The position numbers were made by a program, and so were the translations under genes. The notes under the pieces are model-generated. The model had not been told where the DNA came from. It searched no databases and saw only the letters and a list, made by a program, of their open reading frames with translations. DNA of 64,000 nt from Pseudomonas inefficax (lineage in GTDB: Bacteria > Pseudomonadota > Gammaproteobacteria > Pseudomonadales > Pseudomonadaceae), in the NCBI RefSeq assembly GCF_900277125.1, contig NZ_OPYN01000001.1, positions 186,001 through 250,000 on the forward strand, given 5' to 3'. Below, piece by piece: positions 8,074 to 16,178 of this stretch; within the stretch, counting starts at the first letter, position 1; every line of letters starts with the position of its first letter.

Positions 8074-8563
8074 TATCAAACTCTGGAAGCTGCTTATCCA
8101 TGGCGGTAGCTATGGAGTTAGCGGGAGCTACAAGGCAAACCGTCGACAGATGCTGAGCGATTGCGCAATGTGCGGAGCGTCAGAGGCCTTAGGCCCCTAG
8201 GCGTTGGGGACGCTTAGTATGTGTGAGGCATAGGGATAAAAAGAGAAATGAATCTCGCTGAGCGCATTATTTCCGGGACCTGATAACGACACGATGACCT
8301 CGGGATTACAATGCTGACAGAAATCCAATTACTGCTGTTTTGATTGTCATTGATCACGCTATGATCAAAATTAGGGGGATACTACCCACCAAAAGCAATG
8401 CTCCGCTCAGCTAGATAAATTTAATTTCACAAACAAAACGGTTTCGTTTTGTCGTAGGCTAATTTTGAACTTTCAATTCAACTTACAAGTCTTTCTCGCG
8501 AGCAGAATATTATTTTCAACTTTTGCTCGTTAATATGTCACCCATCAATGAGGGGCGAATACC
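8074..8563. other. Divergent intergenic region between eptA and the zinc-ribbon gene
   Basis: This AT-rich stretch of about 490 bases has no credible gene. It contains the conserved element at 8280-8319 and, further right, AT-rich sequence (8400-8540) likely to hold the promoter of the forward zinc-ribbon gene. Confidence 0.6.
8282..8319. promoter_or_regulatory. Conserved element upstream of eptA, shared with the gtr operon
   Basis: This stretch aligns without gaps to 17704-17741, with 29 of 38 bases identical. The shared parts are GATAACG, five variable bases, ATGACC, three variable bases, and GGATTACAATGYTGACA. It lies 209 bases upstream of the eptA start, in the same orientation relative to the gene as its partner relative to gtrA. 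It is probably an operator for a shared regulator. Confidence 0.6.
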
Positions 8564-8902
8564 ATGAGCTTTTTCAAAAACATCCTGGGCGGGCACCATG
8601 GCCGTGGAAACCACGGTGGAGGCAAGCACCACAGCGGGGGACATGGGGCCGAGCAATATGATCGCCATGGCCGGCAGCAGGGCTGCGACGGCGGTAATCA
8701 GGTGTATGACGGCGGGCGCCCTCCCACTCCTGCCCCCATCAAAGATCTGCAGGGCTGCAGGCAGTGCCGGACGGCCAACGATCCGTCAGCACGCTTTTGT
8801 CTAAACTGCGGAACACCGCTATCGAGTGGTTGCACCGCCTGCGGCTCGCTGCTGAGTGCAGGAGCAAGATTTTGCAGTCACTGTGGCCAAGCGACGCTCT
8901 AA
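8564..8902 (+). CDS. His/Gly-rich double zinc-ribbon protein
   Basis: This 112-residue protein starts with MSFFKNILGGHHGRGNHGGG, and His and Gly dominate residues 10-45. The C-terminal half has two zinc-ribbon knuckle pairs: CRQC then CLNC, and CTAC then CSHC (residues about 65-108), like DZANK-type zinc ribbons. The His-rich segment could bind zinc, nickel or copper. It lies 54 bases upstream of czcD and is probably co-transcribed, so metal buffering or sensing is plausible. The start ATG has GAGGGG upstream. There is no signal peptide, so it should be cytoplasmic. Confidence 0.75.
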   Translation: MSFFKNILGGHHGRGNHGGGKHHSGGHGAEQYDRHGRQQGCDGGNQVYDGGRPPTPAPIKDLQGCRQCRTANDPSARFCLNCGTPLSSGCTACGSLLSAGARFCSHCGQATL

Positions 8903-8956
8903 GGCTAGGTAGACAGGAAGGCCAACGAGACCACAACCCTGCGCAAGGAGAAATAC

Positions 8957-9862
8957 GTGGGTTCAAATCATGACCATGGCAGCGCTGCAGTACGCGAGGG
9001 GCATCAGAAGAAGCTAATCATGGCGCTCGGCTTGACTGGCAGCTTCATGATTGCAGAAGTGATCGGTGCGTGGATTACCGGCAGCCTGGCGCTGCTGTCG
9101 GACGCATCTCACATGTTCACAGATACTGCCGCCTTGGCGATCTCACTGATTGCACTTCAGATAGCCAAGCGGCCGGCGGATCAGAAAAGAACCTTCGGCT
9201 ATGCGCGCCTGGAAATTCTGGCTTCGACGTTCAACGCCGTGCTGCTCTTCCTGGTGGCGATGTACATCTTGTATGAGGCCTACCAGCGCTTCTTCATGCC
9301 GGCGGAGATCGCTACCGGAGCGATGATGTGGATCGCAATCGCCGGCCTGATCATCAACCTAATTTCGATGCGCCTTCTGGCATCTGCGAGCAACGAAAGC
9401 CTCAACGTCAAAGGAGCCTACCTCGAAGTTTGGAGCGACATGCTCGGCTCGCTTGGCGTAATCATCGCGGCACTTATCATCCGCTTCACCGGCTGGACCT
9501 GGGTCGACACGATTGTCGCTGTGGCGATCGGCCTTTGGGTTCTGCCGCGGACGTGGCAGTTGCTTCGCGAAAGCCTGGGGATCCTCATGGAGGGTGTCCC
9601 GAGGGGGCTCGACGTTACGGCAATCGAGGCCACCATCCTCGGAGTAGATGGCGTGACGGACGTTCATGACTTGCACGTGTGGGCTGTCAGCAGTGGCAGT
9701 AACGTGATGACGTCGCACGTAGTGGTTCGGGATTCTGCAGATGGGGATGCTGTGTTGGCGGCCGTCGTGGATGCTGTCAGCGATGCATTCGAAATCCATC
9801 ACTGCACCATCCAGATCGAGCGGGCAGCTTTCCACGAGAGCGTTCCCTCACCCTCGCACTGA
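8957..9862 (+). CDS. czcD: CzcD-type cation diffusion facilitator
   Basis: This 301-residue inner-membrane antiporter has six helices and a short His-containing N-terminus (NHDHGSAAVREGHQ). The metal site in helix 2 is SDASHMFTD (HxxxD). In helix 5 the motif is YLEVWSDMLGS (ExxxD), which is usual for CzcD. The cytoplasmic C-terminal domain contains VHDLHVWAVSSG and the closing HHCTIQIE. It exports zinc, cobalt or cadmium from the cytoplasm in exchange for protons. The start is GTG, chosen for AAGGAG at the right spacing. It probably supplies the periplasmic metal that CzcCBA then removes. Confidence 0.92.
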   Translation: MGSNHDHGSAAVREGHQKKLIMALGLTGSFMIAEVIGAWITGSLALLSDASHMFTDTAALAISLIALQIAKRPADQKRTFGYARLEILASTFNAVLLFLVAMYILYEAYQRFFMPAEIATGAMMWIAIAGLIINLISMRLLASASNESLNVKGAYLEVWSDMLGSLGVIIAALIIRFTGWTWVDTIVAVAIGLWVLPRTWQLLRESLGILMEGVPRGLDVTAIEATILGVDGVTDVHDLHVWAVSSGSNVMTSHVVVRDSADGDAVLAAVVDAVSDAFEIHHCTIQIERAAFHESVPSPSH

Positions 9863-9887
9863 CCGATCGGTAAACACCATGCAAACA

Positions 9888-9913
9888 CATCACCCTCCTG
9901 GCTGAGGGTGATG
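9888..9913 (+). terminator. Probable terminator hairpin after czcD
   Basis: A 10-bp perfect stem (CATCACCCTC / GAGGGTGATG) with a 6-base loop lies 26 bases after the czcD stop. Only TT follows directly, so termination may be weak. Confidence 0.55.
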
Positions 9914-10019
9914 TTGCAAAAAAAATGCGGTGAGGGATGCCGTAAACGGCAGGAGCGCTTCAAGGGGGTTGGTGAATGGCTTCGCCTGCCCTCGTCAACA
10001 ACCTCCAGAAGGCTCAGCG

Positions 10020-10370
10020 ATGGCCTGGATCATCACGAAGTACCTACTCACTGCCGGTATAGTGATTCTCGTGTCAGAGCTGGCGAAACGCAGCGACAAG
10101 CTGGGCGGCTTGGTCGCCGCCCTACCCTTGGTCACGGTCGTGACGTTGGTCTGGCTCTATTTAGAGAACCAGAGCATGGAGAAGATCTCCAACCATGCTT
10201 GGTACACGTTCTGGTACGTGCTTCCGACCCTACCGATGTTTATTGCTTTTCCATTGCTGCTACCTAAGCTCGGCTTTTGGCCGACACTGATCAGCAGCAT
10301 CCTCATCACAATGGCCAGCTTCGGAGGCTTCGCCATACTGCTGCGCCGGTTCGGCATTGAGCTTCTATGA
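10020..10370 (+). CDS. DUF3147 small membrane protein
   Basis: This encodes 116 residues with four likely membrane helices: WIITKYLLTAGIVILVSELA, LGGLVAALPLVTVVTLVWLY, WYVLPTLPMFIAFPLLLPKL and FWPTLISSILITMASFGGFA. The pattern fits DUF3147 membrane proteins. I start at the ATG at 10020 (MAWIITK) rather than at upstream codons in the same frame, because the preceding residues are not membrane-like. It follows czcD in the same direction. Its function is unknown. Confidence 0.75.
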   Translation: MAWIITKYLLTAGIVILVSELAKRSDKLGGLVAALPLVTVVTLVWLYLENQSMEKISNHAWYTFWYVLPTLPMFIAFPLLLPKLGFWPTLISSILITMASFGGFAILLRRFGIELL

Positions 10371-10402
10371 TCCGGTGGCCGCAGGGATCATCTTGATGAG
10401 TC

Positions 10403-10729
10403 TTAACGGCTATTAACACACTCGCCCTTCACCAGGTAGCGAACCATGTGCAGTTCGCCTTTCGAGTCTTCGTAGGTCATCATGCTTCTTACATTACCGC
10501 AGTACCGCACACTGGGTGATACATACACCAACTTACCAACGTCCAGGTCCATGCCATAGGCGTAGTCTTCTAGTTGAGGCATGGGCTTTTTTACGCGTTG
10601 AGCATAATCCGCTGTAGCCTCTCTAGCAGTACGCTCGATGCGTTTATTGATCTCCATACCGCTTTGGGCATTGGCTGTTAGTGATGTAAAGAGCAAAAAC
10701 ACGGCGATCGCTGATACAGTAGTGTTCAT
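10403..10729 (-). CDS. DUF2790 periplasmic protein (copy 1)
   Basis: This 108-residue protein has a clear signal peptide (to about residue 21, ending TANAQ). The mature part carries the DUF2790 pattern: KPMPQLEDYAYGMDLDVGKL, then a single Cys in VRYCGNV, then MTYEDSKGELHMVRYL and a final Cys. The two cysteines may form a disulfide in the periplasm. A paralogue lies at 24253-24576. Members of this family are often induced by metals in Pseudomonas. The RBS AAGGGA directly follows a terminator-like hairpin (10745-10770) in the 5' leader, which suggests attenuation. Confidence 0.8.
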   Translation of the reverse strand: MNTTVSAIAVFLLFTSLTANAQSGMEINKRIERTAREATADYAQRVKKPMPQLEDYAYGMDLDVGKLVYVSPSVRYCGNVRSMMTYEDSKGELHMVRYLVKGECVNSR

Positions 10730-10744
10730 AAGAAGTCCCTTAAT

Positions 10745-10770
10745 AAAAAAGCGCCCGTAGGGGGGCGCTA
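10745..10770 (-). terminator. Terminator-like hairpin in the leader of the DUF2790 gene
   Basis: On the reverse strand AGCGCCC / GGGCGCT forms a stem followed by six T. It lies only 16 bases before the DUF2790 start codon, so it may end a short leader transcript unless it is disrupted. Confidence 0.65.
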
Positions 10771-10930
10771 AAATTCACCTACCAAAGGAGCGTATGGTTT
10801 ACAGGTGAATGCACTGGCGCGAACAACTGCTCGGTGCTCTTGCCAAGCTGCTTTGAAATGAGACAATTTCCAAAGCAGCGATGCCTCTTCCGCTGCCCTT
10901 AAACTAGCAAAGGAGGCTAACACCAAGATG
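10771..10930 (-). promoter_or_regulatory. Structured leader region upstream of the DUF2790 gene
   Basis: Reading towards the DUF2790 gene there is first a strong hairpin (GCTGCTTTG / CAAAGCAGC at about 10849-10882). Next come complementary segments ATTCACCT / AGGTGAAT flanking a 20-base loop (about 10773-10810), and then the terminator hairpin. The order structure, structure, terminator, RBS suggests a regulatory leader or a small RNA. No known riboswitch class is recognised. Confidence 0.45.
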
Positions 10931-10935
10931 ATCGG

Positions 10936-10971
10936 GCAATTACAATTTGGACATGTAATAGATTGTAAGAT
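10936..10971. promoter_or_regulatory. Candidate metal response-regulator site A
   Basis: CAATTACAATTTGG and, 16 bases later, GATTGTAAG form an inverted pair of the TTACAAT core seen upstream of the other metal genes here. It probably serves the DUF2790 leader promoter (reverse) and may also act on the czcRS side. Confidence 0.5.
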
Positions 10972-11227
10972 AATTATTCGAGAGAATATCGAGCCGCCAC
11001 GTGAACTAATTTGCAGAAAGGCGCTGCGGTTTGCGGCCGTGCATGGGGTCTGCCTGCGTGGCGCCCTCGATCCAAGGCCAGTACCAGTCCTTGCAAGCTA
11101 ACGACCGAAATGCTGCCTGTCCTGGCCGATTCCACCTGCCAGGCGAATCTGTCATACACCGCCGCAGGCCCCAGAATCCGCTATGCTTAGGGGTGGAGCC
11201 TGCATGACTGTCAGAAATCTTGCGGCT

Positions 11228-11250
11228 ACATTACAAATTTGTAGGATTTC
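11228..11250. promoter_or_regulatory. Candidate metal response-regulator site B, upstream of czcR
   Basis: ACATTACAAATTTGTAGG contains a palindromic ACAAATTTGT and the shared TTACAAWT core. It is about 170 bases upstream of the czcR start and fits autoregulation of czcRS. Confidence 0.55.
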
Positions 11251-11418
11251 GCCGCGGCCAGCTTCTTCGCGTTAAGATTCAAGCGTCCTCAGGTGACCCG
11301 GCGTATGGACAGAGGTAGCGACTACCACATGCCATACCCTCAGCCAAACTTTCGAACAGCCTGCAACCATAATCTTGGCGGATTAGGCCAACTCCTTCCT
11401 CACACCTTGAGATAAGTT

Positions 11419-12093
11419 ATGCGCGTTCTAGTTGTGGAAGACGAAATTAAAACTGCCGAATATCTTCAGCAGGGCCTATCCGAAAGCGGGTATGTCGTAG
11501 ATATCGTGCACAACGGTGTAGATGCTCTGCACTTGTTCAACACTAATGTCTATTCGTTGGTCCTCCTGGACGTGAACCTCCCGGGTATCGACGGCTGGGA
11601 CCTGCTGGAAACCATCCGTAAGACCAGCCGGGTCCGCATCATCATGCTGACCGCCCGCGGACGCATCAATGACAAGCTCAAGGGCTTGGACGGCGGCGCG
11701 GATGACTACCTTGTGAAGCCATTCGAATTCCCTGAGCTGCTTGCTCGCATCCGTTCGCTGCAACGCCGTGGTGATGAGTTAGTCGAGAAGAGCTCGCTGA
11801 AAATTGCCGATCTGGAACTCGACTCCGTCCGCCATCGCGTCTTCCGCGGTGGCACACGCATCGATCTCACCACCAAGGAATTTGCGCTTCTGCACCTGCT
11901 CATGAGCCGAACGGGCGAAGCGCTGACTCGCTCTCAGATCATCTCGTTGGTCTGGGATATGAATTTCGATTGCGACACCAATGTCATCGATGTAGCCATC
12001 CGGCGCTTGCGCTCGAAGATCGATGACCCGTTTGAAACCAAGCTCATTCACACGCTTCGTGGCGTTGGGTACGTTTTTGAGGAACGCGCATGA
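11419..12093 (+). CDS. czcR: CzcR/CopR-type response regulator (OmpR family)
   Basis: This 224-residue two-component regulator has a receiver domain (1-115) with the acidic pocket EDE at residues 7-9, the phosphoacceptor Asp51 in [10 protein letters not shown], and conserved Lys in YLVKPFEF. The winged-helix OmpR domain ends with [20 protein letters not shown] and GVGYVFEE. The kinase gene overlaps by 4 bases, so the two are co-translated. The start ATG follows CTTGAGATAAGTT. It probably binds the TTACAAT sites in this island and activates efflux in response to zinc, cadmium or copper. An orphan relative lies at 32752-33426. Confidence 0.92.
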   Translation: MRVLVVEDEIKTAEYLQQGLSESGYVVDIVHNGVDALHLFNTNVYSLVLLDVNLPGIDGWDLLETIRKTSRVRIIMLTARGRINDKLKGLDGGADDYLVKPFEFPELLARIRSLQRRGDELVEKSSLKIADLELDSVRHRVFRGGTRIDLTTKEFALLHLLMSRTGEALTRSQIISLVWDMNFDCDTNVIDVAIRRLRSKIDDPFETKLIHTLRGVGYVFEERA

Positions 12094-13508
12094 GGCCATT
12101 CAGCCTGGCTGCAAAGCTGGGGTTAAAAGTTGGGTTGATGAGCGCAGCGTTGCTGCTTCTGTTCGCCACCTTTGGCTATCTGATGGTAGGCAAGGCTCTG
12201 GAAAGAAATGCCAGAGCAGACCTGGAAGTAAAGATGGCGGGGATGGCTCACAACCTGTCCACCATCCCGGACATCTCCGGCGTCAACGCGGATGCGCATC
12301 AGCTTGTCGATTTGGTCATGGGCCACAACAACCTGTATGTGAGCATATTCGATACCTCACAGAATCAGACTCCCCTGCTCTCGATTGGCTCGAAACAGGT
12401 CAATCTGGAGGTGCACAAGTTTCAGCCGGCGGCCCAGCCCAAAGAGCACGAATGGCGTGATACGCAGGACCGTCCTCTGCTGAGTGCTTCTCGAATCATG
12501 CGTTTGGGCGATGGAACAGAGGTCAGCGTCTATATGACCATGGACCAGTCATCCAGTGAGGCGCTGCTCGATGCGTTGCTGACCTGGGCCTTGATGATGT
12601 CCCCCGTCATCCTCGCACTGATCTTGGCCATTGGCTGGTGGACTGTGCGCAGAGGCCTGCTACCACTGACCAAGTTCCTCAAGATCGCCTCGAAAATCTC
12701 AACCGAGAGCCTCGACCATCGCCTTCCAACTGATGGGATGCCGGCAGAACTCAAAATGCTCGCCGACGGCATCAACATCATGCTGGCTCGCCTGGATGAT
12801 GGGGTTCAGCAGCTCTCGCAGTTTTCTGACGACCTTGCTCACGAACTTCGAGCACCGCTTTCCAACCTGATGGGCAAGGCCCAGGTTGCCTTGACCAGAG
12901 AACGATCGCTTTCCGAGTACCGGGAGGTTCTGGAGTCGTGCACAGAAGAGCTGGACCGCATGAGCCGCATGGTTTCCGACATGCTGTTCTTGGCCCAGGT
13001 CAGTCATCCAGCATCAATGGTGGAGTTCGAATCCGTCTCCTTGGTCGACGAGGTTCAGCGAGTGTGCGAGCTCTTCAGCATTTCAGCAGAAGAAGGCGAG
13101 ATTCAGCTGCAGATCTCCGGCAGTGATGACGTGGTGCGCGGGAATCGCCTGATGGTTCAACGTGCCGTCTCGAATCTGGTCTCGAACGCGATCCGTTACT
13201 GCCCTCGCGGCCGCACGGTCTACGTTAAGGTGCAGCATAGTGCGAGCGGTACGACGTTGAGTGTCGGCAACCCCGGCCGTGGTATTGCCAAGGAACACCA
13301 CGCGCACTTGTTTGAGCGGTTCTACCGTGTGGACAAGAGCCGAGCACGGAGCGAAGGCGGTACCGGTCTTGGCTTGGCCATTGTGCAGTCGATCATGAGT
13401 CTGCACCAGGGATCGGCGAGCGTGGAGGTGACCGAAGAAAACTTCACCTGGTTCCACCTTCACTTTCCGGAAGCCCAGCAAATGCAGCCGGCAATGACCG
13501 CCGCTTAA
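12090..13508 (+). CDS. czcS: CzcS-type heavy-metal sensor histidine kinase
   Basis: This 472-residue inner-membrane kinase has a first membrane helix at about residues 15-33, a periplasmic sensor domain, and a second helix near 163-185. A HAMP linker follows, then the H box with phosphorylated His251 in [15 protein letters not shown]. The ATP domain has the N box [15 protein letters not shown], the G1 box SVGNPGRGI, the F region [13 protein letters not shown] and the G2 box [13 protein letters not shown]. It probably senses periplasmic metal and phosphorylates the CzcR encoded just upstream (ATGA overlap). The family (IrlS/CopS/CzcS) is clear, but the exact metal is not visible. Confidence 0.92.
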   Translation: MRPFSLAAKLGLKVGLMSAALLLLFATFGYLMVGKALERNARADLEVKMAGMAHNLSTIPDISGVNADAHQLVDLVMGHNNLYVSIFDTSQNQTPLLSIGSKQVNLEVHKFQPAAQPKEHEWRDTQDRPLLSASRIMRLGDGTEVSVYMTMDQSSSEALLDALLTWALMMSPVILALILAIGWWTVRRGLLPLTKFLKIASKISTESLDHRLPTDGMPAELKMLADGINIMLARLDDGVQQLSQFSDDLAHELRAPLSNLMGKAQVALTRERSLSEYREVLESCTEELDRMSRMVSDMLFLAQVSHPASMVEFESVSLVDEVQRVCELFSISAEEGEIQLQISGSDDVVRGNRLMVQRAVSNLVSNAIRYCPRGRTVYVKVQHSASGTTLSVGNPGRGIAKEHHAHLFERFYRVDKSRARSEGGTGLGLAIVQSIMSLHQGSASVEVTEENFTWFHLHFPEAQQMQPAMTAA

Positions 13509-13526
13509 ATTGCGCAGACACGATTA

Positions 13527-13550
13527 GGCCCGTCAATCGACGGGCCTTTT
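13527..13550 (+). terminator. Terminator after czcRS
   Basis: The stem GGCCCGTC / GACGGGCC with an AATC loop is followed by TTTT, 19 bases after the czcS stop. Confidence 0.85.
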
Positions 13551-13565
13551 GTTTGCCTCAATGCA

Positions 13566-14153
13566 TCAGTGCCGAAGGACCACAGGGTCCATGGGCGACC
13601 GCAGAATCACCGACTTAATAATCTTCTGTTCGTCAGGATTGGCGTTTTTCCACAGGTGTGAGAAGTACTGAGCATTCACTTTCTCTTGAGCACTTACGCT
13701 GCCGGCGGCATCGATCAGGCGCATGGTCGAGTAGACACAGATCAGCGCCAGAATGAAGAACGCCGTGGCGACCACCATCACATAACGCTTGGCCAGCACC
13801 GGTGCCCGCTTGAGCTCCTGGATAGAGGCGTCCGCCGCCTTTGTCGCTGCTGTAAGCTCCGAGATCAGTGGCTGGATGGCGGTGTCGACTCCGCGGCATG
13901 CAGCTGAATACGCTGATGCAGCGGCGCGCAAGGCAACCTCCTCCGCGTTCGACCAAGCCTTCTCCGCCTTTCGCACCTCCTCCTGAATCTGCCGGCCGAC
14001 AGCGTCCACCTGCTCCACCAGTTCGTTCGACCTCTCCAGAACAGCGCTGGAGGTGCGCGTCTGCGAGGTCAGCTCATCGAGCTGGACAGTGAGTTTTTCA
14101 GTGCAGCGGCGAAAGTCACCGATAGCAACTGCCCAGGGCTCTATGTCATTCAT
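13566..14153 (-). CDS. Coiled-coil protein with one membrane helix, unknown
   Basis: This 195-residue protein starts MNDIEPWAVAIGDFRRCTEK. A long polar helix rich in Leu, Glu, Gln and Ala (residues about 15-110) is likely a coiled coil. One hydrophobic segment, VMVVATAFFILALICVYSTM, lies at about 124-145, and a short C-terminal domain contains YFSHLWKNANPDEQKIIKSV. This layout resembles mobilisation-type accessory proteins (MobB/TraX-like) or phage lysis regulators, but no firm homology is seen. The promoter side carries two TTACAAT sites, so it may be metal-regulated. Confidence 0.55.
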   Translation of the reverse strand: MNDIEPWAVAIGDFRRCTEKLTVQLDELTSQTRTSSAVLERSNELVEQVDAVGRQIQEEVRKAEKAWSNAEEVALRAAASAYSAACRGVDTAIQPLISELTAATKAADASIQELKRAPVLAKRYVMVVATAFFILALICVYSTMRLIDAAGSVSAQEKVNAQYFSHLWKNANPDEQKIIKSVILRSPMDPVVLRH

Positions 14154-14203
14154 GGCTATCTCCTAGGGCGGCCAACAACGCCGCGCTGAATTAACGCGCT
14201 AGA

Positions 14204-14222
14204 TATCAAAATTGTAATTTAA
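14204..14222. promoter_or_regulatory. Candidate metal response-regulator site C
   Basis: ATCAAAATTGTAATTTAAG holds AAATTACAATTTTGAT on the reverse strand. It lies 51 bases upstream of the reverse gene ending at 13566, a normal position for activation. Confidence 0.55.
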
Positions 14223-14306
14223 GAGAAAATTCGAAGTCGCCCTCGACAGTGCCGAGATAGACATGATCCTTCCAGATTTGAAGATTTAACGCATCCTATC
14301 TGCAGC

Positions 14307-14332
14307 CAAAATTACGGAATTGTAATTATTGA
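14307..14332. promoter_or_regulatory. Candidate metal response-regulator site D
   Basis: On the reverse strand the site reads AATTACAATTCCGTAATTTT, the best match to the consensus. It lies about 90 bases upstream of the forward small-protein gene at 14420. Confidence 0.6.
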
Positions 14333-14419
14333 CTCACCTTGTCGTTAGCTTCGCGTTCCTAAACTACAAACCAACAAAGGCCGCTAATCAGGTTGGCCTA
14401 GTATGAACCGAGGTTCACA

Positions 14420-14641
14420 ATGAAATTTGTCAAATCTATCGCTATTGGCAGCCTGCTGCTGGGTCTCATGGGTACCGCTTACGCTGAAGGCGGCTTCGAG
14501 CGAACGAAACAGTTCAACGAGAACTTCCGAACCGAACAGGCTCGCCTATGGAGCGATGACTCTTCGGACCAGAACAAACAACAAGTCGCTCAAGAGCAAA
14601 AGAAAGAAAGCAAGGATGGTAAGGAACAAGCCGACAATTAA
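14420..14641 (+). CDS. Small secreted protein, PtrA-N-like
   Basis: This 73-residue precursor has a signal peptide ending AYA at about residue 22. The mature chain starts EGGFERTKQFNENFRTEQAR and ends in a Lys/Gln/Glu-rich disordered tail (QQVAQEQKKESKDGKEQADN). The segment AEGGxERTKxF resembles the N-terminal domain of PtrA-type small Pseudomonas proteins, which are metal-inducible. This match is from memory and moderate only. It has a TTACAATTCCGTAAT site upstream and a terminator downstream, so it is a single-gene unit that probably responds to CzcR-type regulators. Confidence 0.6.
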   Translation: MKFVKSIAIGSLLLGLMGTAYAEGGFERTKQFNENFRTEQARLWSDDSSDQNKQQVAQEQKKESKDGKEQADN

Positions 14642-14682
14642 TCGGCGGTTAAATAGGACTTCAAATGACGAAAGAAATCGAC

Positions 14683-14712
14683 AAAAAAGCCAGGGTAAAA
14701 CCTGGCTTTTTT
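14683..14712. terminator. Bidirectional terminator
   Basis: The stem AAAAAAGCCAGG / CCTGGCTTTTTT with a 6-base loop lies between two converging genes and can stop both. Confidence 0.88.
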
Positions 14713-14723
14713 GTGCTTGGAAT

Positions 14724-16178
14724 TTAGCCTTCGTTCTTGCGAGGCGTTTCCGCATTGCTTTCTCCGGCCAGACCCTCGGCACCTTGTGCGGGGCGTTTCC
14801 AATGGCACAGCAGGAGCTGGCTGGCGTTCGCTTCGGTGATCGATGTGCAAGCTAGATCAGCGGGCAGACCATCCTTGCTGTCTCGCAAGCGCCTGGACAG
14901 ATAGAACGAGCCATCCCGCGGCCACTTGGCAGGATCCTTGATGTTCTCGGACTTCCCGCTGCTGTAAAACTCCGACGAGTATGAGCGGCGGCCAGGATAG
15001 ATCAGGGGAGCGGAATGAGCAGACTGCACATTGAGCCAGGCTTGAACCACATCCCGCTGATTCTGAGGGCGCTCCTCTAGTACCCCGGCGTAGATGATGC
15101 CCGCACCGATGATTGGCAACACCAATGCGCTCGCAGCGGCAGCCCAGGTGGTCTTCGGGCCAACTTCGCTGACCCGTGCAGACAGCAGCAATGCCCACGC
15201 TGGCAGCGCGGGTAGCAGGTAGGTCCACAGAATGTTGCCTGCAAATGTGAAGAAGACCGGTGTCGCCAAGGCCCACAGCCAGAGGTAGGCTTTGAAGCGC
15301 TGCATCGATCCACGCTTGCGGATCAACAGTGGTAGAAACAAGGCCCATGGCAGTAGCGACAATCCGAGCTGGATCCAGATGCTGCCGTACGGCTTGGCAT
15401 GAGCACTACCATAGAGGTCCCCTGCCCAGTTACTGACGACGTAGCGGCTCCAGTGCTCACCAACGAAGAAGTACTCCATGAAGCCGGGCGTTTTCATCTC
15501 GGCCGCGACATACCATGGCACGGATATACCGAACATGAGTACAAGGCCGCTAATCCAGGGAAGCCTCAGTACCCGTCCCCATTCCTTGTAGATAACGAAC
15601 CAGGCGAATGCCGGCGCCCCCATAAGCACCAGGGTCAGCGGCCCTTTGGCAAGCAAGCCCAGCCCGAGACCTGCGAACATCAGGTAGGCATCCGCCTTGC
15701 TGGCGCACTTCATCCAACGCCAGAAACCGTAGCTGGCCAGCAGAATCGAGAACGACAAAACAGGGTCAGTCAGCACAACACCGCTGGAGACCAGGCCAAG
15801 TGTGGTGCTGGAAAAAATAATGGCAGCCCAGATGCCGGCGTTACGAGAAATCTGCTGCGTGCCGAGTTTGATGATGATGAAACAGCTTGCCAGGTGGAGT
15901 AGCCACGCTGGGAAGCGCGCAGCGAACTCGTTAACGCCGAAGACCGTCATGCTCGCGGCCTGGGTCCAGAAGGACAACGGAGGCTTGCCCCAGAACGGTA
16001 CCCCGTAGTCGAACATGGGCGTGATCCAGTCATTCAACTCGACCATCTTGCGAGCCATTTCAGCGTAACGGGCCTCAGATGTGTCCATCAGCGGGTAGAT
16101 GCCCAGCCCCACCAAACGCAATAGCAAAATCGAACCCAGGACCCACCACAGCGTCCTCTCGTTCTTCAGGTTCAGCAT
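14724..16178 (-). CDS. GT39-family (ArnT-like) glycosyltransferase
   Basis: This 484-residue integral membrane protein has about 10-12 helices. The first periplasmic loop carries TSEARYAEMARKMVELNDWI then TPMFDYGVPFWGKPPLSFW, the acidic and aromatic signature of ArnT/PMT-type transferases that use polyprenyl-phosphate sugars. It probably moves a sugar from an undecaprenyl carrier to lipid A or another envelope acceptor. The gene overlaps the GT2 gene by 7 bases and is last in a gtrA-GT2-GT39 operon. Unlike the full arn operon, no arnBCAD genes are near, so the sugar need not be aminoarabinose. It is shorter than classic ArnT (about 550 residues). Confidence 0.8.
   Translation of the reverse strand: MLNLKNERTLWWVLGSILLLRLVGLGIYPLMDTSEARYAEMARKMVELNDWITPMFDYGVPFWGKPPLSFWTQAASMTVFGVNEFAARFPAWLLHLASCFIIIKLGTQQISRNAGIWAAIIFSSTTLGLVSSGVVLTDPVLSFSILLASYGFWRWMKCASKADAYLMFAGLGLGLLAKGPLTLVLMGAPAFAWFVIYKEWGRVLRLPWISGLVLMFGISVPWYVAAEMKTPGFMEYFFVGEHWSRYVVSNWAGDLYGSAHAKPYGSIWIQLGLSLLPWALFLPLLIRKRGSMQRFKAYLWLWALATPVFFTFAGNILWTYLLPALPAWALLLSARVSEVGPKTTWAAAASALVLPIIGAGIIYAGVLEERPQNQRDVVQAWLNVQSAHSAPLIYPGRRSYSSEFYSSGKSENIKDPAKWPRDGSFYLSRRLRDSKDGLPADLACTSITEANASQLLLCHWKRPAQGAEGLAGESNAETPRKNEG

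Noticed and set aside
10928..11101. 57-codon forward frame after AAAGGAGG
   Set aside because: The ribosome-site spacing is long, the regulator site lies inside the frame and the peptide resembles nothing known.
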